Notes under the pieces: generated by a model
Seen by the model: only the letters and a program-made list of their open reading frames with translations
Told to the model about the DNA's origin: nothing
Databases searched by the model: none
Made by a program: the position numbers and the translations under genes
In this document: positions 24,848-33,997 of the stretch, piece by piece
How the letters are laid out: every line of letters starts with the position of its first letter
Numbering within the stretch: position 1 is the stretch's first letter
NCBI GenBank assembly: GCA_027306505.1
Contig: DAHUZP010000081.1
Location: 1-64,000 of the forward strand
Source: Thermoplasmata archaeon
GTDB lineage: Archaea; Thermoplasmatota; Thermoplasmata; Lutacidiplasmatales; UBA184
Reading direction: 5' to 3'
DNA: 64,000 nucleotides

Positions 24848-25297
24848 ATGCGAGGCTACACCTACACGGCCCCTCGGGGCAAGATCGTCGCCCGGGCCTA
24901 CGGCAAGGAGCTGCACATCTCCCCCAAGAAGACCTACGAGGTGATGAACGCCATCCGCGGCCTTCCCCTCGAGGAGGCCCGCACCTACCTCGAGAAGGTC
25001 CGCGCCCTCCAGGTCGCGGTCCCCTTCCGCCGGTACAACCAGGAGACCGCTCACCACGCCCAGAGCGGCCCGGGCCGGTTCCCGGTGAAGGTCGCGAAGG
25101 AGGTCCTCCGGGTCCTCGCGAACGCGGAGTCCAACGCGGACTACGAGGGGATGGACACGGACAACCTGGTCGTCCAGGTCGCCGCTTGCTCTCGTGGCCG
25201 CATCTTGAAGAGCTACATGCCTCGGGCGCACGGTCGCTCCACCGACTGGAACGAGCAGACCACGAACGTGGAGATCGTGCTAGGCGAGCAGGACTGA
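24848..25297 (+). CDS. rpl22: Ribosomal protein uL22
   Basis: A 149-residue large-subunit protein whose hairpin lines the exit tunnel. It shows A-R-A-Y-G-K-E-L-H-I-S-P-K-K-T, the archaeal insert R-Y-N-Q-E-T-A-H and the hairpin end P-R-A-H-G-R-S, followed by the closing strand V-E-I-V-L. Length is normal for archaea and no tail is added. Confidence 0.96.
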   Translation: MRGYTYTAPRGKIVARAYGKELHISPKKTYEVMNAIRGLPLEEARTYLEKVRALQVAVPFRRYNQETAHHAQSGPGRFPVKVAKEVLRVLANAESNADYEGMDTDNLVVQVAACSRGRILKSYMPRAHGRSTDWNEQTTNVEIVLGEQD

Positions 25298-25351
25298 GGC
25301 GACCGACGGGCGACAGCAAGGACCGACGCGAAGGAGCAGGAGGGCACGGGC

Positions 25352-26098
25352 ATGGCTAACGAGAGGAAGTTCATCCAGGAAGGCGTTCGCCGCGTGCTGA
25401 TCAAGGACTACCTCGTGAAGGAGTCCGAGCGCGCCGGCTTCGGCGGCCTCGACATCCAGCGCACCCCCATGGGGACCCGCATCACCCTCATCTGCGAGCG
25501 CCCCGGGATCATCATCGGGCGACGGGGCGAGTTCATCAACAAGCTCACCCAGACGCTCTCCGAGCGCTTCCACGTCGACAACCCCAAGATCGAGGTCGTC
25601 GAGGAGCGGCAGCCGAACCTGAACGCCCAGCTCATGGCGGAGAAGCTCGCGGCGACGCTCGAGCGCGGCTGGCACTTCCGACGCGCGGGGCACTCCACGG
25701 TCCGCCGCATCATGGAGAGCGGCGCCCGGGGCTGCCAGGTGATCCTGTCGGGGAAGCTCACCGGTGAGCGCCACCGGACGGAGCGCTTCAAGTCCGGGAT
25801 GATCAAGTACTGCGGGCAAGCCTCGCTCTACGACATGGACAAGGGCTTCGCGCAGGCGAAGCTCAAGCCCGGCGTCATCGGCGTCAACGTCTGGATCATG
25901 CACCCCTCGGCGCGCATGCCCGACGAGATCCAGGTGAAGGGCGCGGCGGCCCCCGCCGGCAGCGCGACCGCGGCCGCGCTCGCGGCCGGGACGAACGCCC
26001 CCGTGAACGTGCCCGAGGTGGCCTCGGCTGCGCCCTCGGCCGCGCCCTCGGTCGCTGCACCGACCCCTGCGCCCGCGGGGGAGAAGGGCGGACAATGA
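25352..26098 (+). CDS. rps3: Ribosomal protein uS3 with Ala-rich tail
   Basis: A 248-residue small-subunit protein at the mRNA entry site. The KH domain (about 15-95) has the G-x-x-G loop in G-I-I-I-G-R-R-G-E, and the C-terminal domain has the expected G-A-R-G-C-Q-V-I-L-S-G-K-L and G-V-I-G-V-N-V-W-I-M. From about residue 198 an Ala/Pro/Thr-rich tail of about 50 residues is added. The stop overlaps the uL29 start (ATGA). Confidence 0.96.
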   Translation: MANERKFIQEGVRRVLIKDYLVKESERAGFGGLDIQRTPMGTRITLICERPGIIIGRRGEFINKLTQTLSERFHVDNPKIEVVEERQPNLNAQLMAEKLAATLERGWHFRRAGHSTVRRIMESGARGCQVILSGKLTGERHRTERFKSGMIKYCGQASLYDMDKGFAQAKLKPGVIGVNVWIMHPSARMPDEIQVKGAAAPAGSATAAALAAGTNAPVNVPEVASAAPSAAPSVAAPTPAPAGEKGGQ

Positions 26099-26328
26099 CC
26101 CTGCTCCGGATGAAGGAGCTCCGAGAGCTCCCCGAGGAGGACCTCGACCGGAAGATCCAGGAGCTCGAGCAGGACCTGCTGCGTGAGCGGGGCATCGCTG
26201 CGATGGGCGGTGCGCCGGCCTCGCCCGGCCATCTCCGCGCGCTCCGCACGGACCTCGCCCGCGCGCTCACCGTGAAGTCGGAGCGGCGCCGCGCCGGCGC
26301 TTCAGGCCCCGCTTCGAGCGCCTCCTGA
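26095..26328 (+). CDS. rpl29: Ribosomal protein uL29
   Basis: A 77-residue two-helix protein at the tunnel exit, neighbour of uL23. It starts L-R-M-K-E-L-R-E-L-P-E-E-D-L and has the usual A-L-R-T-D-L-A-R-A-L-T-V second helix. A short Ala/Ser end is added. It overlaps uS3 by 4 nt. In many archaea an eIF1/SUI1 gene follows; here RNase P component 1 follows directly. Confidence 0.93.
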   Translation: MTLLRMKELRELPEEDLDRKIQELEQDLLRERGIAAMGGAPASPGHLRALRTDLARALTVKSERRRAGASGPASSAS

Positions 26329-26353
26329 GGTCGTTCACGCCAAGAGGAAGAGC

Positions 26354-26719
26354 ATGACCACAGGGGGACCTTCACGCACCACGGCGCCCTTCGCTCCGGG
26401 CCCCGGCGCCCCGGGGAACTTGGTGAGCGCGACGCCCGCGGACCTCATGGGCGAGTTCATCGGGAGCGACCTCACCGTCCTCTCTGCTCCAGGCTGGCAG
26501 CCGCTCCCCTGGCAAGGCAGGATCGTCGACGAGACGAAGAACACCTTCCACGTCGTCCCCGCCGAGGGCGGCTCCGAGAAGGTCCTCCAGAAGACCGGTC
26601 TCGAGGGGGTCTTCGCTCGCGGAGGGAGGGCGATACGCTTTAAAGGGGACGAGCTACGGCACCGCCCCGAAGACCGCATCAAGCGGCTGGCCCCGAGGGG
26701 CCGGTCGCGGCGACCATGA
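26354..26719 (+). CDS. rnp1: RNase P protein component 1 (Rpp29/Pop4)
   Basis: A 121-residue protein of the archaeal RNase P holoenzyme, which cuts the 5' leader from pre-tRNA. The Sm-like barrel (about 28-115) shows [26 protein letters not shown] and a basic end K-R-L-A-P-R-G-R. A Pro/Gly-rich start of about 20 residues is extra. Its place between uL29 and uS17 is conserved in archaea. The stop overlaps the uS17 start (ATGA). Confidence 0.92.
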   Translation: MTTGGPSRTTAPFAPGPGAPGNLVSATPADLMGEFIGSDLTVLSAPGWQPLPWQGRIVDETKNTFHVVPAEGGSEKVLQKTGLEGVFARGGRAIRFKGDELRHRPEDRIKRLAPRGRSRRP

Positions 26720-27384
26720 CGGCAGAGACCCCAAAGACCCCGAAGACGTCCTCGCCCCGCCCGGCGAGCGCACCCGCTGCCCGGAAGCCCCGCCCCGCCT
26801 CGCCCTCGGCCGCTCCCGCGGCCGCGCGAGCGACCTCGGTGGCACCCGCCGCCGCGAGCGCGTCCTCCCCCGCGCGAAAGAGCCTTCCCCAGATCGCCCG
26901 GGACATCGGGCTCGACGTCCGTCTCCCGAAGACGGCGTGTCACGATCCCAACTGCCCGTTCCACGGCCACCTCAAGGTGCGCGGCCAGGTCATCGAGGGC
27001 GTCGTCGTCTCCGACCACATGCAGGGGACGGTTGTCGTGAGCCGCACCGTGCTGCGCTTCCAGGCCAAGTACGAGCGTTACGAGAAGCGGCGCCGACGCT
27101 ACCTCGTGCACGCTCCTCCCTGCCTCGGCGTCCGCTCCGGCCGCCGCGTGCGCATCGCCGAGACCCGCCCGCTCGCGAAGAACGTGAGCTTCGTCGTCGT
27201 GGAGGACCTGGGCGACGCCCGCCTCGGCGTCCGCGGCGAAGAGGCGGTGAACCCCACGGGCACCGATGCACGTGCGCCCGCCGCTCGCAAGGCCGAGCCC
27301 GCTCAGGCGGCGAAGACCGCGCAGGAGCGGCTCGACGAGGCCCACGGCTCGACCTCTTCTGCCTCGCACAAGGAGGCCCCATGA
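26716..27384 (+). CDS. rps17: Ribosomal protein uS17 with long tails on both ends
   Basis: A 222-residue protein, about twice the usual archaeal size. The OB-fold core (about 60-165) is standard: [33 protein letters not shown] and the closing V-V-V-E-D-L-G. The first 55 residues are Ala/Pro/Ser/Lys-rich, and the last 50 are Ala/Glu/Ser-rich; both should be disordered. The start is fixed by the 4-nt overlap with rnp1 and the frame carries no stop, so the extension is probably translated. It overlaps uL14 by 4 nt. Confidence 0.95.
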   Translation: MTAETPKTPKTSSPRPASAPAARKPRPASPSAAPAAARATSVAPAAASASSPARKSLPQIARDIGLDVRLPKTACHDPNCPFHGHLKVRGQVIEGVVVSDHMQGTVVVSRTVLRFQAKYERYEKRRRRYLVHAPPCLGVRSGRRVRIAETRPLAKNVSFVVVEDLGDARLGVRGEEAVNPTGTDARAPAARKAEPAQAAKTAQERLDEAHGSTSSASHKEAP

Positions 27385-27779
27385 AGGGCCTCGCCGGCGC
27401 ACGGACCCGCGGCCTGCCGAAGGGCGCGCGCCTGGACTGCGTCGACAACACCGGCGCGAAGATCGTCGAGATCATCGCCGTCATGAACTGGCACGGGCAC
27501 CACCGGCGCTACCCGAAGGCCGCCATCGGTGACCTCATCGTCGTGTCCGTCAAGAAGGGACCTCCGGACCTCCGGAGGAAGGTCGTGCACGCGGTGATCG
27601 TCCGGCAGAAGGCCGCGATCCGGCGCGCCGACGGCACCCGGCTCATGTTCGAGGACAACGCCGCGGTGATCACCACCGATACCGGCGAGACGAAAGGTTC
27701 CCAGATCAAAGGCCCTGTGGCCAAAGAGGCGGCTGAACGATGGCCGAGGATCGCCGCCGCGGCCTCCATGATCGTTTAG
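27381..27779 (+). CDS. rpl14: Ribosomal protein uL14
   Basis: A 132-residue large-subunit protein at the subunit interface. It has [30 protein letters not shown] and F-E-D-N-A-A-V, all typical. The ATG at 27381 follows AGGAGGCCCC and overlaps the uS17 stop (ATGA). The longer upstream frame is not used because it lies inside uS17. Confidence 0.96.
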   Translation: MKGLAGARTRGLPKGARLDCVDNTGAKIVEIIAVMNWHGHHRRYPKAAIGDLIVVSVKKGPPDLRRKVVHAVIVRQKAAIRRADGTRLMFEDNAAVITTDTGETKGSQIKGPVAKEAAERWPRIAAAASMIV

Positions 27780-27812
27780 ACCGAAGGGACGGAAGGGAGC
27801 GGAAGCAGGACC

Positions 27813-28310
27813 ATGCAGGCGATCGTTCGAGGCACCTCCTCCCGACATCCCGGCGAGCAGCGCAAGGCGCTCCACCGAGCCCCACACCATGTCCGTCGCC
27901 GACGCTTGACCCTCCCGCTCTCCAGGGAGCTCCGCTCCCGCTACGGTCGCCGCAAGCTCCCCGTCCGCAAGGGTGACACCGTCCGGGTGCTCGCGGGCAA
28001 CTACATCGGCCGGGAGGAGCGCGTCGCGATCGTGGACTACCGGCACTACCGGCTGGTCCTCGACAACGTGACGCTCCGCAAGGCGGACAAGAAGCTGAAG
28101 CAGCTGCCGCTGCCGCTCGGCCACCTCATGATCACCAAGCTCAACCTCTCCGACCCTTGGCGCCGCCGCGTGCTGAAGGCCCCCGAGGAGGCTTCCGAGC
28201 CCGAGGAAGAGGCCGAGGACGTCTCCCCGGAGACGGGCGGAACGGAGAAAGGCGCTGCGAAGACGCCCGCCCCCGCCGCGAAGCCGACCGACACCTCCGG
28301 AGGTGACTGA
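27813..28310 (+). CDS. rpl24: Ribosomal protein uL24 with acidic tail
   Basis: A 165-residue assembly-initiator protein of the large subunit. The KOW core is clear: S-R-E-L-R-S-R-Y-G-R-R-K-L-P-V-R-K-G-D, V-R-V-L-A-G-N-Y-I-G-R-E-E. Beyond about residue 122 a tail rich in Glu, then Ala/Pro/Lys, is added. It is the only strongly acidic tail in the cluster. A 33-nt gap separates it from uL14. Confidence 0.94.
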   Translation: MQAIVRGTSSRHPGEQRKALHRAPHHVRRRRLTLPLSRELRSRYGRRKLPVRKGDTVRVLAGNYIGREERVAIVDYRHYRLVLDNVTLRKADKKLKQLPLPLGHLMITKLNLSDPWRRRVLKAPEEASEPEEEAEDVSPETGGTEKGAAKTPAPAAKPTDTSGGD

Positions 28311-28316
28311 GGGTCC

Positions 28317-29033
28317 ATGCCGTACCGTCTGAAGCGCCGCGCCGCCCCCCGAAGCTGGCCGATCGCCCGCAAGGGCCGCAAGTGGGTCCAACGCCCCGCC
28401 CCGGGCCCCCACGGCCAGACCGACTCCCTCCCGCTCGTGATGGTCCTGCGCGACCTCCTCAAGCTCGCGAACTCCGCCCGGGAGGCCCGCATCCTCCTCC
28501 GTGAGGGGAAGGTCCGCGTCGACGGCAAGGTCGTGAAGGACCTGGCCCGCGGCATCGGCCTCATGGACGTCGTCTCCATCGCCGCCCCCGCGGCCAAGGA
28601 CTACCGGGTCCTCAAGGACCGCCGGGGGAAGCTCGCGCTGCTATCGATCCCCGCGCCCGACGCGAAGTTCAAGTTGGGCCGGGTCCGCTTCAAACACACG
28701 GTCCCCGGCGGCCGCATCGCGCTCACCCTCCACGACGGTCGCAACCTCCTGGTCGACGCCCCGACCGAGGTCAAGGTGGGCGACACCCTCCGGGTGGAGC
28801 TCCCCGAGCAGAAGGTCCTCCAGCGGATCGCCCTCTCCGCGAACTCCCTCGCCTTCATCTCCGGCGGGAGCCACGTGGGCGAGCTCGCCCGGGTGGACCG
28901 GGTCGAGGTCCTCCCCTCCTCCCAGCCGAACCGCGTGCACTTCAAGGAAGGCTTCTCCACCATCAAGGAGAACGTCTTCATCGTCGGCACGGAGACCGCG
29001 CTGGTCCAGGTGCCCGGAGGCCTCAGCACATGA
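28317..29033 (+). CDS. rps4e: Ribosomal protein eS4
   Basis: A 238-residue small-subunit protein specific to archaea and eukaryotes. An S4 RNA-binding domain lies at about 40-100 (L-K-L-A-N-S-A-R-E-A-R-I-L-L-R-E-G-K-V-R-V-D-G), followed by the central beta domain and a KOW-like end (F-I-S-G-G-S-H-V-G-E-L-A-R-V). Length is normal. The stop overlaps the uL5 start (ATGA). Confidence 0.96.
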   Translation: MPYRLKRRAAPRSWPIARKGRKWVQRPAPGPHGQTDSLPLVMVLRDLLKLANSAREARILLREGKVRVDGKVVKDLARGIGLMDVVSIAAPAAKDYRVLKDRRGKLALLSIPAPDAKFKLGRVRFKHTVPGGRIALTLHDGRNLLVDAPTEVKVGDTLRVELPEQKVLQRIALSANSLAFISGGSHVGELARVDRVEVLPSSQPNRVHFKEGFSTIKENVFIVGTETALVQVPGGLST

Positions 29034-29623
29034 GCGCCCCCGCCCCCTCCGTCCCTCCCGCTTCCCCCGCGCCCGCGGCGTCGCCCGCGAAGCCCAGGCC
29101 CGTCCCCGCCGGGACGAACCCGATGCAGGCCTTGCGCGTCCAGAAGGTCGTCGTCAACATCGGCGTGGGGGAGGCCGGAGAGCGCCGGACCAAGGCGGAG
29201 AAGGTGCTCTCCATGTTGACCCGTCAGAAGCCCGTTCCCACCCGCGCACGCAGCACCAACCGGGACCTGGGCATCCGTGAGGGCCAGGACCTTGGCGCGA
29301 AGGTCACCCTCCGGGGCGACATCGCCCTCGACTTCCTCCGCCGGGCCCTCGCGACGCGAGAGAACCGGATGGACCCGCTCTCCGTCGACAAGATGGGGAA
29401 CATCGCCTTCGGCGTCCCGGACTACACCGACTTCCCGGGCATGAAGTACGATCCCCAGATCGGGATCTACGGCATGGACGTTTGCGTCGAGGTCGGCCGC
29501 GCGGGATGGCGGGTCCGCCACCGCTCCCGGGCCCCTCGGAACCTGGGACGGCGCAACCGCCCCTCCCCGGAGGAGACGCGCAAGTTCCTCACCGAGCAGT
29601 TCGGGGTCATCTTCGTCGATTGA
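29030..29623 (+). CDS. rpl5: Ribosomal protein uL5 with Ala/Pro N-terminus
   Basis: A 197-residue protein of the central protuberance that binds 5S rRNA. The core starts at about residue 32 (N-P-M-Q-A-L-R-V-Q-K-V-V-V-N-I-G-V-G-E) and has T-R-A-R-S-T-N-R-D-L-G-I and the Y-G-M-D-V-C-V-E region. The first 30 residues are Ala/Pro/Ser-rich and extra. It overlaps eS4 by 4 nt. Confidence 0.96.
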   Translation: MSAPAPSVPPASPAPAASPAKPRPVPAGTNPMQALRVQKVVVNIGVGEAGERRTKAEKVLSMLTRQKPVPTRARSTNRDLGIREGQDLGAKVTLRGDIALDFLRRALATRENRMDPLSVDKMGNIAFGVPDYTDFPGMKYDPQIGIYGMDVCVEVGRAGWRVRHRSRAPRNLGRRNRPSPEETRKFLTEQFGVIFVD

Positions 29624-29648
29624 GGCATAGGGCAGGAGCAGAGCACGC

Positions 29649-29795
29649 ATGAAACCCAAGAAGTTCTTCGGCCGCAAGCTCGGGTGCGATCGCTGCGGGC
29701 GGAAGCGGGGGATCGTGCGCCGCTATGGGCTGCACTTCTGCCGCCAGTGCTTCCGCGAGGTCGCGCGTGACCTGGGCTTCAGAAAGTATCAGTGA
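29649..29795 (+). CDS. rps14: Ribosomal protein uS14 (zinc form)
   Basis: A 48-residue small-subunit head protein, very short but complete. It has a four-Cys zinc site, C-D-R-C (13-16) and C-R-Q-C (31-34), and ends R-D-L-G-F-R-K-Y-Q, the usual archaeal C-terminus. The ATG is 25 nt after uL5 and is preceded by a purine-rich GCAGGAGCAGAG. It is 15 nt before uS8. Confidence 0.96.
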   Translation: MKPKKFFGRKLGCDRCGRKRGIVRRYGLHFCRQCFREVARDLGFRKYQ

Positions 29796-29810
29796 GGGGG
29801 TAGAGCGAAC

Positions 29811-30200
29811 ATGCGACAAGACCTGTTGAACGACGCCCTCCTCGCGCTCCGCCACGCGGACCTTCGGGGCCAGGAGAACGTGCGACTCGCCCCGATCTCC
29901 CACCTGGTCGGCAACGTGCTCGGCATCCTGCGGGAGCACGGCTACATCGGCGAATTCCGCTTCGAAGAGAACGGGCGCGGGGGCGAGTACCACGTCGCCC
30001 TCAACCGCCGGATCAACTCCTGCGGTGTCGTCAAGCCCCGCCTCAACGTCGGGGTGCGGGACCTCGAGCGCTACGAGTCGCGCTTCCTCCCCGCGCAGGA
30101 CTTCGGCCTGCTGATCCTCACCACCTCCCGCGGCGTCGTGAGCCAGACCAAGGCCCGGGAGATGGGCATCGGGGGGAAGCTTCTCGCGTATGTCTACTAA
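29811..30200 (+). CDS. rps8: Ribosomal protein uS8
   Basis: A 129-residue small-subunit assembly protein. It begins M-R-Q-D-L-L-N-D-A-L-L-A-L-R-H-A-D, with the C-terminal L-T-T-S-R-G-V-V-S-Q-T-K-A-R typical of archaea. Length is normal. Its last 11 nt overlap the start of uL6 in another frame, the longest overlap in the cluster. Confidence 0.96.
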   Translation: MRQDLLNDALLALRHADLRGQENVRLAPISHLVGNVLGILREHGYIGEFRFEENGRGGEYHVALNRRINSCGVVKPRLNVGVRDLERYESRFLPAQDFGLLILTTSRGVVSQTKAREMGIGGKLLAYVY

Positions 30201-30837
30201 GCCCACTACCCCCCCCACGAGGCCCGCCGCGCCCGCGAAGGGCCCCGCGCCTTCCGTGGCGGCCGCTCCGGCGAAGGCCACGGCCCGGCACGCCCTCGCC
30301 CCGGTCGAGATCAAGCTCCCCACCGGCACCAAGCTGCGCCTCGAGGGCGGCCGCGTGGTCGCCGAGGGCAAGCTCGGCAAGGTCCCTCGCGTCTTCCCGA
30401 TCGGCGCCCTCGGGCTCGAGGTGAAGGGCGACAAGGCCTCCCTGAGCCTCTTGCTCCCCCCCCGCAAGCGCAACCGCGCGCTCCTCCTCACCTGGGAGCG
30501 CCATCTCATGAACCTCCTCACGGGGGTCTCCACGGGGTTCGAGGCCCACTGCAAGGCGGTGGCCGCGCACTTCCCGATGAAGCTCTCCACCAAGGACAAC
30601 TCGGTCCTCATCGAGAACTTCCTCAACGAGAAGCTCCCCCGACGCTCGAAGCTCATCGGCGAGACCAAGGCCGAGATTGCGGGCGATGTGGTGGTCCTCA
30701 AGGGCAACGACATCGAGGCGGTCGGCCAGTCCGCCGCGAACCTGGAGCGTGCGACGCACATCCGCAACTTCGACCCGCGCGTCTTCCAGGACGGCGTCTA
30801 CATCGTGGTCAAGGCCCGACCGATGGGGGTCAGCTGA
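30190..30837 (+). CDS. rpl6: Ribosomal protein uL6 with Ala/Pro N-terminus
   Basis: A 215-residue large-subunit protein near the sarcin-ricin loop. The core begins at about residue 36 (A-P-V-E-I-K-L-P-T-G-T), with the repeated L6 fold and the closing region G-N-D-I-E-A-V-G-Q-S-A-A-N-L-E-R. About 35 Ala/Pro/Lys-rich residues precede it. It overlaps uS8 by 11 nt and eL32 by 1 nt. Confidence 0.95.
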   Translation: MSTKPTTPPTRPAAPAKGPAPSVAAAPAKATARHALAPVEIKLPTGTKLRLEGGRVVAEGKLGKVPRVFPIGALGLEVKGDKASLSLLLPPRKRNRALLLTWERHLMNLLTGVSTGFEAHCKAVAAHFPMKLSTKDNSVLIENFLNEKLPRRSKLIGETKAEIAGDVVVLKGNDIEAVGQSAANLERATHIRNFDPRVFQDGVYIVVKARPMGVS

Positions 30838-31526
30838 TGGCGGAAGAGGCGTCCAACCCGAAGCCTCTCGCCGCGTCGACGCCAGCCCAGGGGCCCAAGC
30901 CCTCCCCCGCCCCCGCCCCTTCCCCTTCCTCGAAGCCCGTTCCGTCCACCGCCCCCGCCGCGAAGCCGGCCCCCTCCATCGCTCCCGCCGCGAAGGCCGC
31001 CCCCGCTGCGAAGCCCGCGCCGGAGCGGAAGCCCTCCTCCACGCCCGCGAAGACGGAAGCGAAGCCCAAGGCCTCCTCGGAGGAGAGCGAGGGCCCTCGA
31101 GCCCCGAAGCGTGCCACGCTCGACGGTGAGGAGCGCCGTCTCCTGGTCCTTCGTCGCTCCATCGACCGCCGCCGGCCGATCTTCGGCCGCCAGGCGGCGA
31201 ACCGCTACTACCGGATCGGTCGCTGGGGCAGCTGGAGGAAGCCCCGAGGCCAGCAGTCGAAGCAACGCCGCCACTACGGCTACCGTTCGATGGTGGTCTC
31301 GATCGGGTTCCGCACGCCGGCGAAGGTGCGCGGCCTCACCCCCTCCGGCTTCCTTCCCTCCGTGGTCCACAACGCCCACGACCTCGAGTCCTTGGATCCG
31401 AAGCGCGAGGCGGCCGTGATCGCCCACGGCGTCGGGGTGCGCAAACGCCTCGTGCTCGAGGAGCAGGCCCGCAAGCTGGGGCTCCACGTCCTGAACCCGT
31501 TCCTCAAGGAGGAGGGTGAACAGTGA
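30837..31526 (+). CDS. rpl32e: Ribosomal protein eL32 with about 95-residue N-terminal extension
   Basis: A 229-residue protein whose core (from about residue 105) is standard eL32: W-G-S-W-R-K-P-R-G, G-Y-R-S-M-V-V-S-I-G-F-R-T-P and a V-H-N loop near the end. The N-terminal 95 residues are built of short Pro/Ala/Lys runs (A-P-A-A-K-P types), resembling the flexible tails of linker histones. This is the longest extension in the cluster. The ATG shares one base with the uL6 stop, so this is the expected start. Confidence 0.94.
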   Translation: MAEEASNPKPLAASTPAQGPKPSPAPAPSPSSKPVPSTAPAAKPAPSIAPAAKAAPAAKPAPERKPSSTPAKTEAKPKASSEESEGPRAPKRATLDGEERRLLVLRRSIDRRRPIFGRQAANRYYRIGRWGSWRKPRGQQSKQRRHYGYRSMVVSIGFRTPAKVRGLTPSGFLPSVVHNAHDLESLDPKREAAVIAHGVGVRKRLVLEEQARKLGLHVLNPFLKEEGEQ

Positions 31527-31981
31527 CGGACCTCTTCAACCAGCGGCGCATGGCCGCTGCGCTCCTCAAGTGCGGGGTCAACCGGGTCTGGATCGACCCC
31601 GCGAGCATCGAGGACCTCTCCGACCAGGTCACCCGCCAGGACATCCGCCGGGCGATCAAGACCGGGGTCATCCAGCGCCGCCGCTACAAGGGCGTCTCCC
31701 GCGTCCGGGCCCGCCAGCACCAGGCGGAGCTCAAGCGCGGCCGTCACCAGGGCCAGGGTTCCCGCAAGGGCCCGCCCACCGCCCGCCTCAGCGGCAAGGA
31801 GCGATGGATCCACCGGATCCGCCCGCAGCGCGAGCTCCTGAAGGAGCTCCGAGGCTCGAAGCGCATCACGCCCAAGGTCTACCGCGAGTTCTACCGCAAG
31901 GCGAAGGGCGGCATGTTCCGAAGCCGCGCCCACCTGCTCATCAACCTGCGGCTCGCCGGGGCGCTCAAGGAGGAGAAGTAG
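31523..31981 (+). CDS. rpl19e: Ribosomal protein eL19
   Basis: A 152-residue archaeal/eukaryotic large-subunit protein. It starts with GTG, overlapping the eL32 stop (GTGA). The core F-N-Q-R-R-M-A-A-A-L-L-K-C-G-V-N-R-V-W-I-D-P and the basic R-H-Q-G-Q-G-S-R-K-G are typical. Length is normal without an added tail. Confidence 0.96.
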   Translation: MTDLFNQRRMAAALLKCGVNRVWIDPASIEDLSDQVTRQDIRRAIKTGVIQRRRYKGVSRVRARQHQAELKRGRHQGQGSRKGPPTARLSGKERWIHRIRPQRELLKELRGSKRITPKVYREFYRKAKGGMFRSRAHLLINLRLAGALKEEK

Positions 31982-31983
31982 AC

Positions 31984-32559
31984 ATGGCGCACGGCCCCCG
32001 GTTCCGCGTCAAGTTCCGCCGCCAGCGTGAGGGCAAGACCGACTACCGCTACCGGCTCCGGCAGCTCAAGAGCGAGAAGCCCCGCGCGGTGGTCCGCATC
32101 ACCAACCGCCGGGTCCTGGTCTCGCTCCAGTCCTTCGATCCCGCGGGCGACCGCGTGATCGCCCAGGCGGAGAGCCCCGAGCTCGTCCCGCTGGGCTTCC
32201 CCGAGAGCAGCCTCACCTCCACCCCCGCCGCCTACCTCACCGGCTACCTCGCGGGCCTCCGCCTCTCGGCGCTGGGCTCGAAGGAGGCGGTCCTGGACGC
32301 GGGCGTGCTCCGCCCGTCCAAGGGCGGGCGCATCCTGGGGGCCCTGCAGGGTCTCTTGGACGCGGGCATCGACGTCCCACACTCCAAGGAGGGTCTTCCT
32401 CCGAAGGAGCGCCTGGGCGGAGCCCACTTGAAGACCCCGCTACCCCACCCGCTGGAGCAGTTCCGTGAGAAGGTGTCATCGACCCTCGTCGCTGGAGGCG
32501 CGAAGGCCCCACGGGCCCCCTCGTCCGGCGCGGCCCCACGGCCAGGAGCCCCAGCATGA
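31984..32559 (+). CDS. rpl18: Ribosomal protein uL18 with C-terminal tail
   Basis: A 191-residue 5S rRNA-binding protein. It begins [21 protein letters not shown] and has the archaeal signature [10 protein letters not shown] and [15 protein letters not shown]. The last 20 residues are Ala/Pro/Gly-rich. It starts 2 nt after eL19 and overlaps uS5 by 4 nt. Confidence 0.96.
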   Translation: MAHGPRFRVKFRRQREGKTDYRYRLRQLKSEKPRAVVRITNRRVLVSLQSFDPAGDRVIAQAESPELVPLGFPESSLTSTPAAYLTGYLAGLRLSALGSKEAVLDAGVLRPSKGGRILGALQGLLDAGIDVPHSKEGLPPKERLGGAHLKTPLPHPLEQFREKVSSTLVAGGAKAPRAPSSGAAPRPGAPA

Positions 32560-33512
32560 GCCCCGCGTCCTCCTCCTTCAACCTGCCCCCGCCCTCCGGC
32601 CCCGGCGCCTCCGGCGGCCCCGGCGGTCCGGGCGACCGCGCCCCGCCGCCGCCCTGGGTCCCCAAGACCGAGCTCGGCCGGCGCGTGCTCTCCGGGGACA
32701 TCACCACCATGTCCCAGGCGCTCGCGAGCGGGCTTCCCCTCAAGGAGGTCCAGATCGCGGACGCGCTATTGCCGAACCTCCACGACGAGGTGCTGGACGT
32801 CAACATGGTCCAGCGCATGACCGACTCCGGTCGGCGGTTCAAGTTCGCGGTGACGGTGGTCGTCGGGAACGGCGACGGGTTCGTCGGGCTCGGCCGTGCC
32901 CGAGGTCGGGAGGTGGGTCCGACGATCCGCCGGGCGATCGACCACGCGAAGCTCCATCTCATCGAGGTGCCGCGCGGATGCGGCAGCTGGGAGTGCGGGT
33001 GCGGACTTCCCCACACCGTGCCCTTCCAGACCAAGGGCCGCACCGGCAGCGTGCGGGTCTGGTTCAAGCCTGCTCCCCGGGGCGTCTCCCTCGCCGTGGG
33101 CGACATCGCGAAGCCGATCCTGCGCTTCGCGGGCATCGTCGACGCCTGGGGCTACACCGAGGGCCACACCAAGACCACCGTGAACTACGCGCAGGCGGCC
33201 TTCGAGTCGCTCCGCCAGCTCGCGATGGTGAAGATCCCCGACGCGGACCGGCTGCGCCTGAAGATCGTCCAGGGCGCGACGGGCACCTCGATCCTCCCGC
33301 CGAAGGAACCGATGCCTCCCGGCGGCGGTCGCGGCGGACCCGGCGGACGCGGCGGACCCGGCGGACGTGGCGGACCCGGCGGGCGTGGCGGTCCTGGCCG
33401 TCGGGGCCCCGGCGGTGGCCGTGGTCGGCCCGGTGGCCGGCCGGGCGGACGCCCCGGCGTTGCTCACCGGACGCCCCGGCCCCAAGCCCCGGCCGGAGGG
33501 TCCAAGCCATGA
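32556..33512 (+). CDS. rps5: Ribosomal protein uS5 with Gly/Arg-rich (RGG-like) tail
   Basis: A 318-residue small-subunit protein at the mRNA entry, important for accuracy. The core (about 35-265) includes [17 protein letters not shown] and [12 protein letters not shown], typical of archaeal uS5. After about residue 265 comes a tail of some 50 residues made of repeated R-G-G-P-G-G units, then R-P-G-G-R-P-G-G-R. Eukaryotic uS5 carries an RGG region at its other end. The first 30 residues are Pro/Gly/Ser-rich. It overlaps uL30 by 4 nt. Confidence 0.95.
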   Translation: MSPASSSFNLPPPSGPGASGGPGGPGDRAPPPPWVPKTELGRRVLSGDITTMSQALASGLPLKEVQIADALLPNLHDEVLDVNMVQRMTDSGRRFKFAVTVVVGNGDGFVGLGRARGREVGPTIRRAIDHAKLHLIEVPRGCGSWECGCGLPHTVPFQTKGRTGSVRVWFKPAPRGVSLAVGDIAKPILRFAGIVDAWGYTEGHTKTTVNYAQAAFESLRQLAMVKIPDADRLRLKIVQGATGTSILPPKEPMPPGGGRGGPGGRGGPGGRGGPGGRGGPGRRGPGGGRGRPGGRPGGRPGVAHRTPRPQAPAGGSKP

Positions 33513-33979
33513 CGTGGGCCGTGGTCCGCGTGCGCGGAAGCGCGCACGTCGAGGTCTCCCTGAAGGAGACCATGCGCCACCTGCACTTGACCCGGCAGAA
33601 CCACGCGGTGCTCCTCCCTGAGACCGAAGCCCTGCGCGGGATGGTCAACAAGGTCCAAGGGTACGTGACGTGGGGGCCGGTCAGCGCGCCGACCGTGGAG
33701 AGCCTGCTCAAGACCAGGGCCATCACGGAGGGCGGCGCTCGCCTGGACGTCTCGAAGGTCCCCTCGAGCAGCGGGGCGAAGGACCTCAAGGGCCTCACGG
33801 ACCTCGTCGCGAAGGGGGGCTCGCTCGGCGTGCCCGGGATGAAGCCGCTCTTTCGCCTCCACCCCCCGAAGGGCGGGTGGCGGTCGACGAAGAAGCCCTA
33901 CACCCTCGGCGGGGCGCTCGGCTACCGGGAGCCCGGCTCGAAGCTCGACATGGACAAGCTCATCTCCCGGATGGTGTGA
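33509..33979 (+). CDS. rpl30: Ribosomal protein uL30
   Basis: A 156-residue large-subunit protein of the archaeal/eukaryotic L7 type. It starts [12 protein letters not shown], has [10 protein letters not shown] and [12 protein letters not shown], and ends in the usual R-L-H-P-P-K-G-G-W domain. Length is normal. It begins in a 4-nt overlap with uS5; the long upstream frame is not used. Confidence 0.95.
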   Translation: MTWAVVRVRGSAHVEVSLKETMRHLHLTRQNHAVLLPETEALRGMVNKVQGYVTWGPVSAPTVESLLKTRAITEGGARLDVSKVPSSSGAKDLKGLTDLVAKGGSLGVPGMKPLFRLHPPKGGWRSTKKPYTLGGALGYREPGSKLDMDKLISRMV

Positions 33980-33997
33980 GCGGAACGGAGAAGGACG

